From NCBI RefSeq assembly GCF_964246085.1, contig NZ_CAXTPD010000004.1: a stretch of 64,000 nucleotides of DNA; one strand, written 5' to 3'. This document shows positions 59,347-64,000 of this stretch, in pieces; positions within the stretch are counted from its first letter, which is position 1; each line of letters starts with the position of its first letter. The translations under genes and the position numbers were made by a program. This stretch comes from Brotaphodocola sp003480315. Lineage in GTDB: Bacteria; Bacillota; Clostridia; Lachnospirales; Lachnospiraceae. The notes below the pieces were generated by a model that made no database searches, had not been told where the DNA came from, and saw only the letters and a list, made by a program, of their open reading frames with translations.

Positions 59347-59805
59347 ATGGGATTTTGGGACAAGCTTCTGAGTAACGAAGTGCTGATCAGCGCCGTTGTG
59401 GGCTGGACAGTTGCTCAGGTTTTAAAAACACTCATCGATTTCGGTCTGAACAAGAGCTTTACACCGGAACGTCTTGTGGGCTCCGGCGGCATGCCAAGTT
59501 CTCACTCTGCTACGGTTTGCGGGCTTACCGTGGCATCGGGACTCTGTTACGGGGTAGATTCGTTTCAGTTTGCCATCAGCTTTATACTGGCAGCTGTAGT
59601 CATGTATGATGCCATCGGTGTCCGTCAGGAAACCGGAAAGCAGGCAAAACTCTTAAATCTGATTATGGAGCAGGACTGGTTTAACTTAAACAACCAGGAA
59701 ATCCAGCAGAGGTTAAAAGAGTTTGTGGGACACACACCGCTTCAGGTGGCAGCAGGCGCTGCATTGGGAATCATACTTGCACTGATCGTACACCAGTGTT
59801 ACTGA
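59347..59805 (+). CDS. Divergent PAP2 family membrane protein (YuiD type)
   Basis: A 152-residue membrane protein with a phosphatase-like motif: GSGGMPSSHSATVCGLTVASGLCYG (residues about 40-65) and VMYDAIGVRQETGKQA. It has three or four hydrophobic segments. Family is the acid phosphatase/vanadium-dependent haloperoxidase-related group of Firmicutes; substrate is not known. It follows glgA by 25 bp. Confidence 0.9.
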   Translation: MGFWDKLLSNEVLISAVVGWTVAQVLKTLIDFGLNKSFTPERLVGSGGMPSSHSATVCGLTVASGLCYGVDSFQFAISFILAAVVMYDAIGVRQETGKQAKLLNLIMEQDWFNLNNQEIQQRLKEFVGHTPLQVAAGAALGIILALIVHQCY

Positions 59806-59895
59806 TCATTCAGGCTGCGGACTTTGTCTTTGGACAGTGACCAGAATGGGTCTGTGTGAGCAGTGCGATTCGGCAGTGTGATTCAAAAAAACAGG

Positions 59896-59924
59896 TTGAC
59901 ATGGATAACCGGGTATGCTATCAT
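59896..59924 (+). promoter_or_regulatory. Sigma-A promoter of rpsO
   Basis: A perfect TTGACA (59896-59901) and TATCAT (59919-59924) are spaced by 17 bp. Confidence 0.85.
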
Positions 59925-59942
59925 ATCTTGGTGTGAGTTAAC

Positions 59943-59990
59943 GCCGGGACCCAGTCTTTTGGATACTCCAACCAAAGACCTGGTTTGCGG
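59943..59990 (+). promoter_or_regulatory. Structured leader of rpsO, possible S15 autoregulatory site
   Basis: CCAGTCTTTTGG (59951-59962) pairs with CCAAAGACCTGG (59972-59983) with one bulge on each side. S15 controls its own mRNA through such leaders in several bacterial groups, though with differing structures; the role here is inferred from position. Confidence 0.5.
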
Positions 59991-60020
59991 TGAGTATAAA
60001 AATTTAAGGAGGAAATCAAC

Positions 60021-60287
60021 ATGATTTCAAAGGAAAAGAAAGCAGCTATTATCGCTGAGTACGGCAGAAAAGCAGGAGATACCGGTTCACCGGAGGTTCA
60101 GATCGCAATCCTTACTGCAAGAATCGCAGAGCTGACTGAGCATTTAAAGAGCAATCAGAAGGATCATCATTCCAGACGTGGTCTGTTAAAGATGGTAGGT
60201 CAGAGACGTGGTCTTCTTGACTACTTAAAGAAAACTGACCTGGAAGGCTATCGTGCTCTGATTGAAAAGTTAGGCATCAGAAAGTAA
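60021..60287 (+). CDS. rpsO: 30S ribosomal protein S15
   Basis: Primary 16S rRNA-binding protein of the small-subunit platform. The 88-residue protein has the standard length and signature DTGSPEVQIAILTARIAELTEHLKSNQKDHHSRRGLLKMVGQRRGLLDYLKK. AAGGAGG precedes ATG 60021. It precedes pnp, a widely conserved pair. Confidence 0.98.
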   Translation: MISKEKKAAIIAEYGRKAGDTGSPEVQIAILTARIAELTEHLKSNQKDHHSRRGLLKMVGQRRGLLDYLKKTDLEGYRALIEKLGIRK

Positions 60288-60297
60288 TTAGGACGTT

Positions 60298-60326
60298 AGG
60301 GTGGAGAGGTCATCTCCACCCTTTTG
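60298..60326 (+). terminator. Terminator after rpsO
   Basis: AGGGTGGAGA (60298-60307) pairs with TCTCCACCCT (60313-60322) around a 5-nt loop, followed by TTTTG. Confidence 0.88.
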
Positions 60327-60362
60327 TTTTTTCCGTACTTTGCAAAAACCTGATATTTTCTG

Positions 60363-60478
60363 GAAGGCGTATCCCGAAGCCGCTGCTGTATACACAAAAT
60401 GTGCGGGCGGATAAGACTGAGAATCATTTTCGGTCTCGCGTGCTCTTTTGTGTACAGAGCAGTAGTTTCGGAGCCTTC
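60363..60478 (+). promoter_or_regulatory. Long stem-loop in the pnp leader
   Basis: GAAGGC (60363-60368) pairs with GCCTTC (60473-60478), and inner segments pair too: CCGAA with TTCGG, CTGCT with AGCAG, CACAAAA with TTTTGTG, and GACTGA with the TCGGTC region. The result is a roughly 116-nt irregular double-stranded stem 41 bp before the pnp start. In E. coli pnp is autoregulated through an RNase III-cleaved leader stem, so a similar role is inferred. Confidence 0.65.
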
Positions 60479-60519
60479 TGTGAATATATAGAAAATAGAT
60501 AGAGAAAAGGAGACAAACC

Positions 60520-62628
60520 ATGTACAAAAGTTTTAGTATGGAACTTGCCGGAAGAACTCTGACTGTTGATGTAAACAGAGTGGCAAAGCAGGCAAACGGC
60601 GCAGCATTCATGCACTATGGCGACACCACCGTATTATCTACTGCTACCGCATCTGACAAACCGAGAGACGGTATCGATTTCTTCCCGTTAAGCGTGGAAT
60701 ATGAAGAAAAGTTATATTCCGTAGGAAAGATTCCGGGAGGCTTCAACAAGAGAGAGGGCAAGGCATCTGAGAATGCGATCCTTACTTCCCGTGTGATCGA
60801 CCGTCCGATGCGTCCGCTGTTCCCGAAGGACTATCGTAACGACGTGACCTTAAATAACATGGTCATGAGTGTTGACCCGGAGTGCCGTCCGGAGTTAGTT
60901 GCGATGCTGGGCGCGGCAATCGCAACCTGCATTTCTGATATTCCGTTTGACGGTCCGTGTGCTATGACACAGGTTGGTATGATTGACGGCGAATTTATCA
61001 TCAATCCGTCTCAGGCACAGTGGAAGCAGGGCGACTTAAACTTAACTGTAGCATCTACCCGTGAGAAAGTCATCATGATCGAGGCCGGAGCAAATGAGAT
61101 TCCGGAGGCTAAGATGATCGAGGCGATCTATAAAGCTCACGAAGTGAACCAGGAGATTATCCGGTTTATCGATACCATTGTGGCAGAGTGCGGCAAGGAA
61201 AAACACGGCTATGAGAGCTGTGCGATTCCGGAGGAACTGTTTGCGGCCATCAGGGAGATCGTAACTCCGGAGCAGATGGAAGAGGCAGTATTCACGGATG
61301 ATAAGCAGACCCGTGAGGAGAATATCCGTCAGATTACCGAGAAACTGGAAGAGGCTTTTGCAGATAATGAGGAGTGGCTGGCAGTTCTTGGTGAGGCTGT
61401 ATACCAGTACCAGAAGAAGACCGTCCGCAAGATGATCTTAAAGGACCACAAGAGACCGGATGGACGCGAGATTACCCAGATCCGTCCGCTGGCAGCAGAG
61501 ATTGACCTGATCCCGCGCGTACATGGCTCTGCTATGTTCACCCGTGGACAGACTCAGATCTGCAATGTCTGCACTCTGGCTCCGCTGTCTGAGCAGCAGA
61601 AGTTAGATGGCCTGGATGAAAATGAGGTATCCAAGCGTTACATGCATCATTATAACTTCCCGTCCTACTCTGTAGGCGAGACCAAACCGTCCAGAGGACC
61701 GGGACGCCGCGAGATCGGTCACGGAGCACTGGCTGAGCGTGCGCTGATTCCGGTGCTGCCGTCGGAGGAAGAGTTCCCATACGCAATCCGTACGGTATCT
61801 GAGACCTTTGAGTCTAACGGTTCCACCTCCATGGCATCTACCTGTGCGTCCTGTATGTCCTTAATGGCTGCAGGCGTTCCGATCAAAAAGATGGTTGCAG
61901 GTATTTCCTGTGGTCTGGTTACCGGTGATTCTGACGACGATTTCGTTCTGTTAACCGATATCCAGGGCCTGGAGGACTTCTTTGGCGATATGGACTTTAA
62001 GGTAACCGGTACGACCGATGGCATCACCGCAATCCAGATGGATATCAAGATCCATGGCCTGACCAGACCGATCGTAGAGGGCGCTATCGCAAGATGCCGT
62101 GCGGCAAGACTCTTCATCATGGATACCTGCATGAAGCCGGCTATCTCTGAGCCGAGAAAAGAAGTTGGCCAGTACGCTCCGAAGATTGATCAGATCAGCA
62201 TCGACCCGCAGAAGATCGGTGATGTGGTTGGCAAGCAGGGCTGCGTGATCAACAAGATCATCGAGGAGACCGGTGTGAAGATCGACATTTCTGAGGAAGG
62301 AAACGTAGCAATCTGCGGTACTGACAAAGAGATGATCGAGAAAGCAAAGAGCATCATCAAGAATATCGTAACCGACATTGAGCCGGGTCAGATCATTACC
62401 GGTAAGGTTGTCCGCATTATGCCGTTCGGTGCTTTTGTAGAGCTGAAACCGAAAAAGGATGGTATGATCCACATCTCCAGACTCTCCGACAAGCGTGTGG
62501 AGAAGGTTGAGGATGTTGTCAATATCGGAGATATGGTAACCGTAAAGGTTCTCGATGTAGATAAAATGGGCAAGATCAGCCTGAGCATGAAGCCGGGTGA
62601 CCTTGCAAAAAAGGAAAGTGAAAACTAG
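60520..62628 (+). CDS. pnp: Polyribonucleotide nucleotidyltransferase
   Basis: 3'-to-5' phosphorolytic exoribonuclease. The 702-residue protein has two RNase PH domains (GKIPGGFNKREGKASENAILTSRVIDRPMRPLFP; RPLAAEIDLIPRVHGSAMFTRGQTQ; YNFPSYSVGETKPSRGPGRREIGHGALAERAL), a KH domain (IGDVVGKQGCVINKIIEETGVKIDISEEG) and a C-terminal S1 domain (GQIITGKVVRIMPFGAFVELKPKKDGMIHISRLSDKRVEKVEDVVNIGD). AAAGGAGAC precedes ATG 60520. A stop is 4 bp before the next start. Confidence 0.98.
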   Translation: MYKSFSMELAGRTLTVDVNRVAKQANGAAFMHYGDTTVLSTATASDKPRDGIDFFPLSVEYEEKLYSVGKIPGGFNKREGKASENAILTSRVIDRPMRPLFPKDYRNDVTLNNMVMSVDPECRPELVAMLGAAIATCISDIPFDGPCAMTQVGMIDGEFIINPSQAQWKQGDLNLTVASTREKVIMIEAGANEIPEAKMIEAIYKAHEVNQEIIRFIDTIVAECGKEKHGYESCAIPEELFAAIREIVTPEQMEEAVFTDDKQTREENIRQITEKLEEAFADNEEWLAVLGEAVYQYQKKTVRKMILKDHKRPDGREITQIRPLAAEIDLIPRVHGSAMFTRGQTQICNVCTLAPLSEQQKLDGLDENEVSKRYMHHYNFPSYSVGETKPSRGPGRREIGHGALAERALIPVLPSEEEFPYAIRTVSETFESNGSTSMASTCASCMSLMAAGVPIKKMVAGISCGLVTGDSDDDFVLLTDIQGLEDFFGDMDFKVTGTTDGITAIQMDIKIHGLTRPIVEGAIARCRAARLFIMDTCMKPAISEPRKEVGQYAPKIDQISIDPQKIGDVVGKQGCVINKIIEETGVKIDISEEGNVAICGTDKEMIEKAKSIIKNIVTDIEPGQIITGKVVRIMPFGAFVELKPKKDGMIHISRLSDKRVEKVEDVVNIGDMVTVKVLDVDKMGKISLSMKPGDLAKKESEN

Positions 62629-62631
62629 TTT

Positions 62632-64000
62632 ATGAACTGTAAAAGATATTTTACAGGTGCTCTGGCTGCCTTTATGGTAGCCAGTAGTGCTTTTATGGCT
62701 TATGCCGAGGGACCGGTGGCCAATGGAGCTGACCCGGCAGGACTTACATCAGCACCGGGAACAGGAAATGAGACGGCAGGTGTAGCAGCGGCAGAAACCA
62801 CCGCGCCGGCATCGGCAGCAGAAACACAGGGCAGTACATCCCAGATTGTAACAGTCGGAGAAAATACTTCTGCCGGAACCGTGAATGCCGGGGAAAGCGA
62901 AGTCTTGGCAGGAAATACCATAACCGCAGGAGGACTGGCCGGACCAGCAGCAGTCGGTGCTCCAGGAACCATCACAGTGGGAAGCGGCATGACCTCAGGC
63001 GCGTTTTCCGGTCCCGGAGGTGTTTCTGCCTCATCTGGTGTAACAATTCCGGCTGTCGTCGGAGCGGGAGATATCTCTTTCGCCGGTCAGCTGACGGATC
63101 CGATCGTAAAAGTTACAGACAAATACAGCTATGACCAGATGAGCCGTGATATCAACAGCCTGAAATCGCGCTACGGCAGCCATTTGCAGGTGAAGACCAT
63201 CGGGACCAGCCTGGATGGAAGAAGTCTTTATGAGATGATTATTGGCAATCCGAACGCATCCAGGCAGATCCTGATCCATGCAGGTATTCACGCACGGGAA
63301 TATATGACACCTCTCCTCGTCATGAAGCAGGCAGAACATCTTCTGGCTTTTTATGACAGCGGAAGCTATCAGGGAAGAAAGCTTTCGGATATCCTTGCGG
63401 GAGTAGCCATTCATATTGTACCGATGGTTAATCCGGATGGGATTACTATCAGCCAGTTTGGTGTGTCTGCCCTTCGTTCCGCGGATCTGCGCCGGATTGT
63501 CAACCAGTGTTATGCGCAGGACCAGGCAGACGGACGTACTACCCAGAGCTTTGAGCGCTATCAGGCTTTGTGGAAGGCCAATGGACGCGGTGTGGACCTA
63601 AACCAGAATTTCCCGGCTCTGTGGGACTCCATTACCACCGGACCTTCCCATGCTTCCTATGCAAATTACAAGGGAACCAGCGCACTTTCTGAGCCGGAGA
63701 GTAAGGCCCTTGCCAATCTGGCTAATTCCGCAAACTGGACGATGACCATCAGCTATCACAGTATGGGCAATCTGGTGTACTGGGATTTTGCCGGAAATAA
63801 GGTTGCGGAACAGTCCAAAGCGCTTGCTGAGCTGGTAACCGGCATTACCGGATACCGTATCAACAGAAGCAGCGGCAAGGGAGGCTTCAAAGATTATGTC
63901 CAGATCAAAGACAGCCCGATCCCGAGCCTGACCATTGAGGTGGGAAGTGTGGCCTGCCCGATGCCGGTCAGTGAATTCGGTAATGTCTGGAACAGCAACC
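62632..64000 (+). CDS. Secreted M14 family zinc carboxypeptidase, 3' end outside window
   Basis: At least 456 residues; the frame is open at the window end. A signal peptide (RYFTGALAAFMVASSAFMAYA) is followed by a low-complexity Ala/Gly/Thr/Ser region (residues 25-150) and an M14 peptidase domain. Zinc ligands are H220 and E223 (HARE) and H376 (SYHS); the catalytic Glu is E436 in TIEVG. The carboxylate-binding motif usual as NRNF reads N324-Q-N-F, so C-terminal specificity may differ, as in peptidoglycan-peptide-cleaving relatives. It begins 3 bp after pnp without a clear own promoter. Confidence 0.88.
   Translation, partial: MNCKRYFTGALAAFMVASSAFMAYAEGPVANGADPAGLTSAPGTGNETAGVAAAETTAPASAAETQGSTSQIVTVGENTSAGTVNAGESEVLAGNTITAGGLAGPAAVGAPGTITVGSGMTSGAFSGPGGVSASSGVTIPAVVGAGDISFAGQLTDPIVKVTDKYSYDQMSRDINSLKSRYGSHLQVKTIGTSLDGRSLYEMIIGNPNASRQILIHAGIHAREYMTPLLVMKQAEHLLAFYDSGSYQGRKLSDILAGVAIHIVPMVNPDGITISQFGVSALRSADLRRIVNQCYAQDQADGRTTQSFERYQALWKANGRGVDLNQNFPALWDSITTGPSHASYANYKGTSALSEPESKALANLANSANWTMTISYHSMGNLVYWDFAGNKVAEQSKALAELVTGITGYRINRSSGKGGFKDYVQIKDSPIPSLTIEVGSVACPMPVSEFGNVWNSN

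Noticed and set aside
1..64000. CRISPR arrays, transposases, integrases or phage genes
   Set aside because: No regularly spaced repeats and no protein with transposase, integrase or phage motifs were seen in any frame.

Overview
The window looks like a chromosomal segment of a spore-forming, anaerobic, low-to-mid GC Firmicute, most likely a member of the Lachnospiraceae (Clostridia). The evidence is the complete spoIIIAA-AH operon, spoIVB and spo0A, the compact Clostridia-style gene order, strong AGGAGG ribosome binding sites with frequent GTG/TTG starts, and the mixture of fermentative and one-carbon genes. No prophage, transposase, rRNA operon or CRISPR array was seen. Taxonomy is inferred from gene content only.

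Layout. 1-9.3 kb: end of an unrecognised gene, a LysR regulator divergent from aspartase (aspA), a tetrahydrofolate pair (fchA-folD) behind a tandem repeat, a flavodoxin-like protein, a GNAT acetyltransferase, a cytidylate-kinase-like protein, a MATE exporter and endonuclease IV. 9.5-17.3 kb: aminotransferase, truA, a cation diffusion transporter, an ECF sigma factor, two identical tRNA-Gln genes, a structured repeat, an acyl-ACP thioesterase, a CvfB-like S1 protein, a methyltransferase and a YitT-type membrane protein. 17.4-22.8 kb: a cell-envelope operon (PucR/CdaR-like regulator, ftsE, ftsX, an M23 murein hydrolase with a coiled coil, a CtpA protease). 22.8-26.9 kb: a second copy of the structured repeat, a DUF134-NifX-like protein, a two-gene SufC-SufB system, a zinc-ribbon membrane protein. 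27-31.2 kb: metF, a stand-alone methionine synthase reactivation protein and a MetH lacking that module. 31.2-37.6 kb: a GH25-like secreted protein, a ComEA-like lipoprotein, an orphan response regulator, a condensation-type acyltransferase followed by an esterase, rlmH, and a secreted wall-binding protein.

37.7-57.7 kb holds the long sporulation/housekeeping block known from Bacillus and Clostridia: spoIIIAA-AH, Asp23/Gls24, nusB, xseA, xseB, ispA, dxs, tlyA, nadK, argR, recN, spoIVB, spo0A. It is interrupted between Asp23 and nusB by three unrelated genes. 57.8-64 kb carries glgA, a YuiD-type membrane protein, rpsO and pnp with structured leaders, and a secreted M14 carboxypeptidase cut by the window end.

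The most unusual signals are non-coding: a dispersed, multi-hairpin repeat whose two full copies show compensatory base changes and which always directly abuts a terminator; a 77-bp-period tandem repeat in the fchA leader; two places where a terminator hairpin contains the ribosome binding site (and a possible promoter) of the next gene; and a long stem in the pnp leader.
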